Below are positions 23,401-34,249 of a stretch of DNA of 64,000 nucleotides, piece by piece. The DNA is taken from positions 872,592 through 936,591 of the forward strand of contig JH720319.1 of the NCBI GenBank assembly GCA_000231825.2. The letters are read 5' to 3'. The translations under genes were made by a program, and so were the position numbers. The stretch is from Tetrahymena elliotti 4EA (lineage: Eukaryota; Ciliophora; Oligohymenophorea; Hymenostomatida; Tetrahymenidae). How positions within the stretch are numbered: the stretch's first letter is position 1; each line of letters starts with the position of its first letter. The notes under the pieces were generated by a model, which worked only from the letters and a program-made list of their open reading frames with translations, did not search any database and was not told the origin of the DNA.

Positions 23401-24492
23401 CTTAATAAGATTGGTTACATAATAAATTTAATTATTTGTTTTTGAAGTAGATTGATATGCATCTAAATGAATTATTAATAAAATTTTTCATTGCAAAAAT
23501 ATATTTTCAATTTATAAAATAAAATTATCAAAAAAGAGCATTTTTTTCATTTTGTATTATTATTTCATAGATAGTTCTTTTAATAAGTATTTAAAAGATA
23601 GTAAAACGTTTTATTTATGTTTTGGTCTTTTAAAAATCCTCTTCAGACAGAGAATTTAGGAGCAAATGGTTAATATTCGTTTTAAGCTTATCAGAAATAA
23701 TTAAGCCTTTTTTCAAGAACTTAATTGGAATTTATTAGTTTGTTAAAAATAGTATTGAGGTGATTGCACTCAAATTCACCTTTTTATATTCTTTAAAAAT
23801 CAATACTTAATTAAATCTTGCTTTACAAACAATAAACAAAAACTCGAAATTTAAAAAATTCTTCTAGATAATAATTGGATTGAACAAATATTTAAATAGT
23901 AAATAGACTGACAGGATATTTTTTGTAGATATATTTAGATTCATTCATTTTAAAAAAATTATATAATTCCCTATGTTAACTAAATTATTAAATTGGATAT
24001 CTTTAAAATGTACCAATATCTTTCTAACCCCTTTTTTACATATGATATTATGTGCAAAGCAATTATTGCTATTAAATAAATTAGGATTATTTCTTTCACT
24101 AAACTTTAATAGATAAAACATAATAAGTCATTTAAATGCTTGGTCAATAGAAAAAATATGTATTTTTTTATGTTTACAAAAGAAGAGATAGAGAAAAAAG
24201 AGAAAAAAAGAATATATTTGTGATTTTTTGAAATTGAAAAGAGTAATAAACAAGTGTGTATAAGATTATAAATATTACAAAGGAAAAACCATTTTAGGAT
24301 TATTAATTTATATAGTGAGTTGCTAAGAATATAATGAGAATAAGGAGAGAGATGTTTATATTTATTTGTCAAAATTTTTGATTTTGTGAGTAAAGTTTTA
24401 ATTTTGATTTTTTTTGGAAGTAATTTTATATAAGATTAATTGATGATTAATCAAATTTGAGCACTTTCAGAAGAAAGGTATTAAATAATCTA
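20489..24492. other. 4-kb intergenic region, no protein gene seen
   Basis: Contains the promoter of the methyltransferase gene at its left side and the 3' flank of the next minus-strand gene at its right. Minus-strand frames near 21276-21485 and 24106-24372 show only AT-driven composition (Phe/Leu/Ile/Asn/Lys) and no motif. The interval 23640-23790 is less AT-rich and contains a short hairpin followed by a T run. Confidence 0.45.
23757..23785 (+). ncRNA. Hairpin plus T-run, possible 3' end of a small RNA
   Basis: AGGTGA (23758-23763) and TCACCT (23776-23781) form a perfect 6-bp stem with a 12-nt loop, followed at once by a run of T. This layout is seen at the ends of RNA polymerase III transcripts and some snRNAs. 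The preceding 120 bp (from about 23640) are less AT-rich than their surroundings. I could not match the sequence to any snRNA, snoRNA, 7SL, telomerase RNA or RNase P RNA that I know. Chance remains quite possible. Confidence 0.2.
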
Positions 24493-25938
24493 TCAGTTTT
24501 GGACTGCAATTTGTCTGTATCCGCATACTTTATTATTTTATTTGATATTTGCATTTTGAGGTAATTCAAATCCAGTGTCAGCTGAAGTATCTTCATTAGC
24601 TGAATTTGAATAGGATTCACAGTTATTCTATGATTATTATTTGACCATAGTTGGTGTAATATTTAATGTAGAAGCAAATTCATTATTTTTTTATTGAACT
24701 GTTTATAAGCTTTATTAAGAGTTAAGAGGTTATTATTTTTTAATTTTTAGAGGAGAGTTACCATAAAACTTATCTACAAATAATTGGCTTTCTAATTCAT
24801 AGTAAATATCTTATTTAATAGCATCATTAAAGTCGTAATTGATTTCTCTACGCATGTTAATGACTTATCTAAGAGCCGTCTTTGATATATCATATGTGCT
24901 AATCTCTATCATTGCAGAGCAGTCAAACAAATTATTATAAATAGGAGTATTGCTATCATAAAATGGAACCAACATCATATCTAAGTGAGTGTCTATTTCA
25001 ATACCATCTAAAGAGACAAGCTTGCATTAAATGTTTTTCAATTAGTGTTGTTTTTGAGAAATCTATTTCATATGAGCTTTAGCTATGTTTTATCTTGTTT
25101 CCATGGTAAAAATCTCGGGAAGGCCTTAGTGCATGATTTAATCTTTGAATTAATAAATACCATTGTAACCTAAAGTCTTTATAAAATCTTCTGAGTACCC
25201 ATAGGACTTCATCTTGAATTCAAAGTCAAACAAGTCAAATTTATATACTCTATAAGTGAAAATATTATGATTTTTCTTGACATTCTAAACAGTCTTTTGT
25301 AAAAATTTATCGAATTCGTCAAACTTATTACTGACTATTTCAGAAAATTTATTGAAACCTTCAACTTGTTCACACATTGTCTTCTTACGAATAAGGTTCT
25401 ATATGAAATTGTAATAGCTTTCAACATCACTTCCATACAACTTCATTTATTCAGAAGCAGATGCAGACAAGATGTCAGATAAAAATTTAAAGTTTGTTAA
25501 ACCTTTTTGTGTGTTTTAAAGTTTGACTTCAACCAAGCCTTATTCCTCAAAGAGCTCAACACCAAGGACTTGCATAAACTAGTTAAGCATGGAACGAGAA
25601 CCATTAGCTAGTATTTCACTCTTTTGTTATAGTTCAGTTTGAAAAGAATCAACTTCAACAGAAACACCTCCACATAGGTAATAAGAATTGGACTAAGTCT
25701 ATTATTAGTGAGTACGACGAATAGGGACAGCTCCATAATCATCTCTGTGCTTCATTTACTATTCACGGTCATATTCATCACGCTTCATTATTTTCTTTTT
25801 TTGGTTTTATGTTTTATTCATCTTAAAGATTTTTTTGTAAATGCTGTTAAGGTTAACTTTGTTTTTTTTCTTATCAGTTTTAACTTGCTCATTCAAAGAA
25901 GTACTACTTTCACAGGAATTTTTAATTAGGTCTTTCAT
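24493..25938 (-). CDS. Protein of unknown function (481 aa)
   Basis: Single exon of 482 codons, starting MKDLIKNSCESSTSLNEQ and ending YRQIAVQN then TGA. The N-terminal 75 residues are strongly charged and basic (KTDKKKNKVN, QNQKKKIMKRDEYDREQQ). Residues about 90-345 look like folded globular sequence with alternating hydrophobic and charged positions. They include GGVSVEVDSFQTELQQ, SASASEQMKLYGSDVESYYN, YGYSEDFIKTLGYNG and HQGLPEIFTMETRQNIAKA. The last part (SYGYSEDF..LGYNG...GLPEIF) has a faint resemblance to PAS-type regulators. I cannot support that further. The C-terminal 120 residues are Gln/Asn/Ser-rich. No signal peptide or membrane segment is present, so it is probably nuclear or cytosolic. 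The basic N terminus plus a sensor-like middle would suit a transcription factor, but this is speculation. Confidence 0.8.
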
Positions 25939-27667
25939 TATGGTTGTATAAACGTATGTAAGTGAGAAAAATAGAAAGTGAAGTGATCAAGTATATTGTT
26001 AGTCTGGAGAAGAATCTTCAGTATACAGGAACCGTTCTTAAGTTAATTTATTTAATAAATATAATGAAAATTTTAGGATTGAATAGAAGGCTTATTTTTT
26101 TTAATTAGCTATTTGTATTTGGTTTTTTTATTGATTTTAATTATTATATGATTAATTAATTGTTTGTTAATTATTTTTGAATGAAAAAATTCATGTTAAA
26201 TTATCCGGAAAATATCCATAAATCTTACAAATTCATTTTTATTCAATATTCCGATTCTGAGAAATTCCTATTAACTCCCTAAATAGAAATTAATAAAAAA
26301 TGGTTGAAAATGACAGCCCAATAATGCAGCTTTAAAATAAGAAATTTGTGCAAGTTCCTACTTAATTTTACTAATTACTCTCTTGCCATGCCACTTCTTC
26401 AATCAATTTGTTTACAATTATAAAAAAAGTGATTCAGAATGAAAAATTAGTTTTTTTACTCCATTAGTTTAAGATAAATGTAGTTACTTGAAATAATTTA
26501 TGCAATACAATTTTTCTAAAATATACTTACTAATATAATATTACATGATAAAATTAAATAATTATATCTAAATTTTTTTATATTTATAAATGGCTCATAC
26601 TTTCACTCTCAAAGCATCCATTTACCAAACTAAGAAATCATTTTATTTTCTTATAATTGCGTAGTTATTTAGATTCTCTAACTTTTAAGCCATATACTTT
26701 TTTAAGGAATATTTATATAGTAATAAGGTATTAAGGCTATATAAACTATTTATATCTAAGTCAGATACTTTTTCATCTTGATTGTGGCCTTACTTCTAAA
26801 ATATATTTGTTAAAATCATTTTAAACAATAATAAATACTTTTCCAGTTAATTATTTAAAAATGAAAAAATTATTTTAATTGCTCTTATCTAACTTATTTT
26901 CAAAAAATCATCATATTTTATTTCTTCTATACTGGTATTCTAAATAACTTTATATATATTCTTTGAATGGTAAATTTTAATGAAGGCTTAGATATTTTAA
27001 ACATTTAAAATTTTAAAATAGAATTAAAAAAAATGAAAATCTATTCAAAATGAGTTCTATTATTACTTTAAGACTATGGAATTAAAAAAAATTAACCTTT
27101 ACAAAATTATTATTTGCCCAATTAATATTGACAGTTTTTAAGATAAATTGTTAATCTCCTTTTTTAGCTTTTTAAGAGTAGTTTTAGAGAAAGATTTTGG
27201 GGTAATAAAAAACTTTAATTAAAATTTGAATAGACAATCGTTGAAAGCAAATCTAATTAAAATAAAATAACTTCTTAATAAAGTAGTTATTTGGTCTATT
27301 ACATTAACCTGAAATTAATTCTAGAAGAATTCTTTCAATTGGATTATTTATTTTATTTAAAAAGTAAAAAATTTATTAAATATTTAAAAAAAATTATGTT
27401 ATTCAATTGAAGATATTCTGAATAAAATAAAATAGTTTTTTTCTAATTTTTTACAAATTTTTCCAAAGCATCAAAGCATTAATTTAAATAAATTTTTGAA
27501 GTAAAATAAAATATGAATTTTGAGTAAAATATTTTAAGATTTATCTGAGATTAAAATTTAGAAAAATGTAGAAAATTAGTAAAAGAATGGTATGAATGTT
27601 TATTAAATTAATGAATGATTTATTAAGCAAATATTATTACTCTTAATATTTAAACCTTTAAAATTTA
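25939..27667. other. Intergenic region upstream of the unknown gene
   Basis: AT-rich spacer between two minus-strand genes. The left half should hold the promoter of the 481-aa gene. The only mixed-composition patch is TCTTGCCATGCCACTTCTTC at 26381-26400. No gene or RNA was recognised. Confidence 0.45.
26386..26394 (-). promoter_or_regulatory. CCATGCCAC motif upstream of the 481-aa gene
   Basis: Same 9-mer as at 6249-6257, also preceded by TCTTG and at a similar distance (about 450 bp) upstream of the start codon of a minus-strand gene. The regulatory role is inferred only from recurrence and composition. Confidence 0.22.
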
Positions 27668-29948
27668 TCAAGAGAAATCAGAATATTGGGTTAATTAAAA
27701 TAGCAAAGGAGTTAATTAAATATCTTGATTGATTTTACCTACTCCATACATTTCAGCTAGTTAGTGTAAATTAATATTATTTTTTTGTGATCTTTTCTAG
27801 AATTGATCTTTAAGTACTTCCTTTTCATGACTTAACACTTTCTACATATCATTTCTCATTTAGATTATTTTTTATCTTTCAAGTTCTCTTTCTTCTAACT
27901 TCTTCTTAGTTGCTTCTATCTTTTGGATATTAGCTAAAAGATATTATCTTCTTTTATTATTAATTATTTTTTGATTTTCTCTCACTTACATAAACTTTAT
28001 GTCTTATTTTAAGGCCCTTTGTTTTTAATTTAATAATTACATTGTTCTAACATATTCTGCTCTTTCATCTAATTGATGAGTTAATCTATCTCTTATTAAA
28101 TCTTGGTCTTGTATACTTTACACATTCATAGTAGATGCACTTTTTGGTCTATTCTACTTAAGCATTAATCTGTTATATTTTATAAACTTTAAAACAGCTT
28201 TATAATTAAAGAAATACTTTTCAATTTCTGGTGCAAGAGAGGAGTCATAAATTTTTTATGTTTGCAATAATTATGATTAAACTGACATCGTTTCTTTTTC
28301 CATTTTTTAAAAGTACTCTATATTCTTATTTTGAATTTACTTTTCAACTTCTTTTTAGTTTTTAGAAACAATTTAATTCTTTAATTATTAGAAGTCTTAT
28401 TTTTTTATTATTTCCATTTCCTTAATCCTTTATAACTCCATTTATTTTTTTTCGTTAGCATCTTCTTTCTACAAAAACTATTAAAAAAATAGTAAAAAAG
28501 ATAGTCCCTAAAATTAAATAATTTACTTATTATCTTGCATTTTCTATTTTTTACATTTCAAATTTCCTTTAATTTTTCAATTTAATTATTACTATAAGTA
28601 GAATATATTTATTTACCTAACTTATGCAAGCTTTTAGTCATACATAATTCTTTTTTATATATTCGATTCTCTTCTTTGTTCATACATACTTTGTATTAAT
28701 ATATTTCTTTGGTACTCTTTCTTTTACATCTCTTCCTTTTGTTACCTAAAAGCAATTTCTTTCTCTCTCTAAAATAATTTTATCTATTCTTGTAATCTTA
28801 TCTTTTTTTGCTTTCTATATCCTTCTTTTGATTCTATCATGCCATTTCGAATTAATTCTTTTTCCTTTTGTGAGCTTAAAAATGCTTATTCCTATTTAAA
28901 GTTTAAAAAATGTAACATGAAAAAATATGCAGAACTTCAAATATGAAAACATACTTTGACTTAAGATTTTTTTTGAAACTCTTTAATTTTTTAACTATCA
29001 AGCTTTTCTTTGTATTTCAACTTTTACTACATTTCTTATTTTTTAATTTCAGCCTAAGATATTTATAAGAATTTTAAAATTCATAATTAGTTAATAAATT
29101 TAATTCTACCTCTTAACGTCTTCTTTCAAATATTAATTCTCTCTATTCCTCCATTTTATGCATTTTTAGCTATTTTAATTCTGCTTTATCTTTAATTGCT
29201 TGTATTTTGAATTCACTATTAAGCATTTAAGCAATTTCTTTTTTCTTTTTGTTTTACATAATAAAGTTAATTATTATTTATGACATTTGTAATTATAAAT
29301 ACACAAATAAATACTTACTTATCTGTTCCTAATTTTTTCAATCATAACCTATTCCCTTTATTAATAATGTTAGTTTTCTTTTTCTAAAATTTTGTTAAAA
29401 TCCATATCAGATCTACCCAGATGGCCAGTTAACTTAAGCATTTCTTGCTACTTTAATTCTCTACCAACTTATTCTCTCATCTTAATAATATAAGTATAAG
29501 TTAATCTATATTTTTTTAATTTCTATAAAAATCTTTACTTGTTAAACCATATTAACTTTTTTCTATCTTCTGATTTCAGCATAATTTTTGTATTAATCTA
29601 ATGTTAAATTTGGGGCATATTATTTCTCATTTTGGTATTAAGCCACTAAAATTTTTTCATTTGGAACAAACAAATCCATAGGATGTATACCTATTCTTTA
29701 ACAAGCTCTTAAGCTTCTTGGGCTATTTTATTTAGAAAACGAAATGAATAGATAACCTAAATTCATAAATAATAAATAAGGAGAACTATTTATTACCTAT
29801 CAATCTACTACAATTAATTATATGGATTGAAATTATCTAGACTTATTTTACTAAATGACTATATATTTAAAAATATTTCAAAATCTAGATCCTAAAAAAA
29901 ATTAAAAAAGTGTTTTACTTATCTTGAAATATTTTATGTTGATTTCAT
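27668..29948 (-). CDS. Coiled-coil protein (about 595-615 aa, eight or nine exons)
   Basis: Exons are 29797-29948, 29539-29722, 29319-29480, 29110-29244, 28955-29053, 28617-28891, 28527-28566 and 27668-28468. All junctions are GT...AG with introns of 50-74 bp, and the total is 616 codons including TGA. The first exon probably contains a further 60-bp in-frame intron (29859-29918), which would give a more hydrophilic N terminus. Residues about 50-75 read SPRSLRACQRIGIHPMDLF, a compact motif that I recall from several coiled-coil proteins of ciliates and animals (unverified). The rest is almost wholly charged alpha-helix rich in K, E, Q and R, such as EEQRELIFERRRQE and KKLEERELERQKIIQ. One break near the middle (YDSSLAPEIEKYFFNYKAV) separates two long coils. 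No catalytic motif is seen. A cytoskeletal or ciliary role is typical of such proteins but is inference. Confidence 0.82.
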
Positions 29949-30309
29949 TTATCTATCTAGCTAAATTTTTAGTATTTTAACAATTTTTATTGCTGGCGCT
30001 AATATGTTTTTATCTAATCAACTAAAGCAAGTAATTTATGTAAAAAAATTATTTAAGAAACCCAAAAAATAAAACTGGTCAATAATTTAAAGAGTAAAGA
30101 ATTTATTATCAATTGATTGTTTAATTTTTACAAAAATCAAAAAACAAAAAAAACAAATTTTTTTTTTATTGAATGAATGAAATAAATTGTTTTTTAAGAA
30201 TCAATAACAAAAATAAAATGATTTACAGAGTAATTAATTTATTTTTGAGTCTTTTTTATATTATTTTTTTGGTTTTTTAGTGTTCAGAGTTATCTAAAAT
30301 TTATTTAAA
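29949..30309. other. Intergenic region with long A/T homopolymer runs
   Basis: 361 bp between the start of the coiled-coil gene and the end of the next minus-strand gene. It contains poly-A and poly-T tracts (near 30146-30168 and 30251-30270) and no gene. Confidence 0.5.
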
Positions 30310-33300
30310 TCAAAAATTAATAAAATCTTTATTTTATTCCTTCACTCCTTATTCTAGCAGTTAATCAAAGGCATTTATATCTTAATCTTAATTCAAGCGA
30401 GTTTGATTCTTGCTTCTATTATTCATTTTTTAATCATAGAAGTACTAGTATCTTTTTCTAACATGGGCTAGAAGATCCCACTATGTTGTCTTTGCACTTA
30501 TTAATAAAAAAATTGTATTGCTCTAATGCATATTCTTAATACTAAAATACCTTGTTAAACCTAGAGATTTTAACATAATTTTTGGTCCATTAGAACTATT
30601 CATTCTTTCAAGCAACAAAAGGATCTTTTAATCAATAAAATTAAATATGTTTTTCTTTCAATTTTCACAAAAAAAATTACTCTGTTGACATATTCTTTTT
30701 CTATTGTGTAAATTTCAATAGCACAGAAGACAATTGCTTCTGTGAATAATTAAGAATTTATGAAATCAGTATTTTCTTCATCTCCTTTCTAATATATAGA
30801 TTATTGTTTTGATTCATTTTAACTATACTACTGTTTATATACAAAGGAGAGAGCAGTAAAGATGTAATGTAACTATGATTTAGGCATTAAATTAGGGTAT
30901 ACATCAAAATCTTTACAGAACTGTAAAAACTAATCCAAATTCATTTTAGTTTCTTTTGGGAAAGAATATCTCCTAAAATAGCTGTTTAAATTAGGATGAA
31001 TACCTACCATTAAATCTGTCTATTTTTTTAAATAAAATAAATTTTAAACATGATTTAATTGCAATTGAACTTACTATTTATCTATCTTCAATAACTTAGT
31101 TATGTAGGGCTAAATAATTTTCAGAGACTTTACGGTTGCTTGATTTATCTTCATCTACTTGAGCTTTTAAGATATGATCTTAAATAATTTTATTGATAGA
31201 ATCATAAATATCTTAATCAGGATATAGTTATATTGAAATTTCTTAAATTATTTTTAAAAAATGTTCATATTCAAGCTTTCCTTTGGATCCATTATTATCT
31301 AACTTACTGCTTTAATAGCTCAAATATCCTATATTAGGAGATGAAATTTATCTATCAAACTCACTCATTTTATTTGTAAATTATCTGACTTAATTTGGAC
31401 CAATTAGTTTTGCAATAAGGCAGTCAATAAATGTTTGATCAACATATCTGTCATCTCTATCTCTCATAGAAATTCTCTGTGGAGAAATCTATTAGTTACC
31501 CTATTCCTAATAATAAACATAAATATTTTCACTTAAAATGAATGAAAGAATAATGAATTACTTAATTTATAATAGGATCTCTTCTTTTCATAAGACCTGC
31601 ACTTTTTAAAAGTTTTGTAAGCTTTATTGTTTTTAAGTATTATGTATTGCAAGGCTCTCCAAATTAGCAAAAAGAAATAAAGGTATATTAAAGTTCGCTT
31701 TAAAACGTTTCAAAGACTTCCAAAGCTCTATCATCAATACCTAAACTCAATAAAAGCTGTAATTTTCTATTTTGCTTAGAGATTGGACTCTTAGACATTG
31801 CGTATTAATCATCAAATTAACTAACAGGGCTTATTTTATTTAACTTCTCTACACTCTCATTATACCTAATAGTGATTTCTTTCTGAGGGGTGTTAACTGA
31901 GTGTTAAAACCCTAATGAAACATTATTTAATTCTCTATATTAATCTAAAATCTTAATTTTAAAAAAATATTTTTAATTTATTCCTTTCATTCAAACTTCA
32001 TTTATCATTTTTAAATAGAAAGTGTTATGAAAAAATTTTGTGATAAATCAACTCAATCTTATAGTAATTTAGCATAATTTTCTATAAAAATATTTCAAAT
32101 GAGAAACCGTCTTTCAAATTTAAGATTTAGATGTAAATTGGATGAAAAAATTTCTTATTTTAGTTTTAGATATTAAAAAAATTACTTCTTTAATTGCTTC
32201 AGGAGGAAGAATCAGTGATGTGGTTGAGTTATGCGTAGAATGTATTTTTTTTTCAAAATTTTAAAATCCTTCACTTAATTCCATTCTTTCTAAAAGGGCA
32301 ATAAATTTTTGAATTGGATGCTCCATTTAGTATTGTTAAGCTTCAGGTATTTTGCTAAATGCAATCTCTGAAGTTTTAATAATAAAAGTGATGAATTTAT
32401 TTAAGGTGAATAGTTTTCCAATATCTTCGTAGCCAAAAGGATTGATAACTGTTGTATGAATTCCTGAATTATTATTAAGTATCTAGTTACTACTAGTTTC
32501 TACCAGCTAATCATATAGCAGAAAGGAAGTAGATTTTGTCATTAAATTAGGGAAAATATCAAAATCTTTTAGAAAATTGAATAAACCATTCATCGATTAT
32601 TTAAAATTTTCTGCTAGCTTGAATGAGTTAGTTGGCTCCCATGAAAAATATGCCTAGAATTTTTAATTTAATTCATAACATTTAATTAATTTTTATTTAA
32701 CGAATATCAAAAATTTAAGTGAATAATACAATCTAACTCATCCATTCGTTTACTATAATAAATCTAATTAAAAAAATAATAAGTAAATAAATAATCTTTT
32801 ACCAAATATATTCTTTTGAAAATGAGAAACAGATACTTTGCTGCTGTTTTTATACTTTCATGAATGGGTATTTCAAATTATTTTAAATCTTTTCCCAACT
32901 CTGTATCATTCATAATATTCTTAAATAATCCCCAAAAATGTTTTTCTATTACATTTATCAACGCTTAAGATGGATGTATTTGTTTATACTTTTCTGAGGA
33001 AATTTTAGCTAAAATATTGCAAAAGTTGTTAAAGTCCATTTATGCCTTATTTTATGTGTATTAAGTATATAAAAGATCAACATATTTTTAAGTTATTCTA
33101 TCTTCGTCTAGCAATCCTGATTCTATCATTAATCTACGAAATTTATTTGATTTTAGAATAGTAGTATTTGTTCTATCTCCATAGGAACAGTAGTATGTGA
33201 AGATAATTTTTAGATTCTTTTTAATACTTTATTTACCATTTACAAATCTGTAGTTTTAGTCTTGCTAATCATCATGCTAATCATTAAAATATTATTTGTT

Positions 33301-33520
33301 TTCTCTTGATGAGCTTCTATACATTTTATGATTACCTTCATCTTCATATGCATTGTTTTACCCAAAATCATAATTGTCATTTTACTAATTTTTTAAAGAG
33401 CCTTTTTATAATAAATGGATTTAGAAAACTCAAATATGCATGTGGTATAAATATTGGCTTATTAACAAAATGTTTATAAATTATACTGCCACTCTAACGC
33501 TGATTTCTACTTTGATTCAT
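30310..33520 (-). CDS. Internally duplicated protein of unknown function (858 aa, seven exons)
   Basis: Exons are 33487-33520, 32803-33401, 32186-32653, 31562-31951, 31075-31506, 30681-31019 and 30310-30624. Introns are 55-234 bp and GT...AG, and the sum is 859 codons. The protein is two copies of a two-module unit. Module X occurs near residues 74-105 (TYYCSYGDRTNTTILKSNKF) and again near 455-490 (ISFCQFGEPCNTQYLKTIKL). Each copy is followed by L(M/L)...(S)(A/S)GL. Module Y occurs near 237-250 (FLKDFDIFPNLMTKS) and near 672 (FCKDFDVYPNLMPKS). Each copy is followed downstream by an [IF][IL]ALLERM / ILLLLERM helix. Module X resembles the start of p25-alpha/TPPP-like or EF-hand-like helical domains, but this is weak. 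No signal peptide or membrane span is present. Such helical proteins are common in cilia and basal bodies of ciliates; that role is inferred, not shown. Confidence 0.82.
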
Positions 33521-34249
33521 AAATGAAATATAAAATTTGTCCTTCCTTTGTAAAACTAGAAATATTTAATTAATAGATCTGTTATTCAATTATTATAAAA
33601 AGAGAGTAAATAGTATCTAAATTTTAAAGCAAAAATTTTAATTAATCATCAAAATTTCATTTTTCTATCTATGATATAAAACAAATCAAAAAATAAAAAA
33701 AAATGCACAAATTTTTCAATGGTGGTCCTTAAATCATCAACCCTCTTTAGGAATATTAAATTGATTAAATTAATTTTATAGAATTTATTTTTTTAAATAA
33801 AAAATGGTACTTAAATTTGTGTTTTATTAATTTTACTTTCTCACAAAAATCTAATCTGAATTAATTTTTTAGAAATAAAAGTTTAATTTGTCTATTTCAT
33901 AATGATAATAATTTTATTCATAGCAATAAATTTTGAATTAAATTTTTAAAATATAAAAAGAATTCAATATTTTTTAATATAAAAAATTATTTTAATTATT
34001 TCAGTTAATAAAAATTATTTATAATAAGTTAATTTTAATAATTTTAATTTTGTTATCGATTTGTGGAAATAAATCAAATTTTATTTTGAATTTAGCCTTA
34101 GAACTAGGTGATATATCCAATTTAAATTAATAGTTTGATTAATAAGTCTAAAACTTGAATAAAATAAGCTTATACATTAAAATTAAGTGTGGTTACATTT
34201 AATATTTAATAAATATGAAGTTATTTCTATATTAATTACTCAGAAAATA
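33521..34249. other. Intergenic AT-rich region
   Basis: About 730 bp between the start of the duplicated-module gene and the end of the first giant membrane-protein gene. No gene or notable structure was seen. Confidence 0.5.

Noticed and set aside
24106..24372. Minus-strand open frame of 88 codons rich in Phe, Leu and Ile
   Set aside because: It sits just downstream of the 481-aa gene. Hydrophobic runs are expected from T-rich DNA, and there is no independent support.
29506..29538. 33-bp GT...AG segment in the coiled-coil gene
   Set aside because: Splicing there puts the next exon out of frame. The 58-bp intron 29481-29538 with the same donor restores the frame.
29892..29918. 27-bp GT...AG segment as an intron at the start of the coiled-coil gene
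   Set aside because: Much shorter than any other intron here. The frame is open through it, and a 60-bp intron using the same donor and the later AG at 29859 is more plausible.
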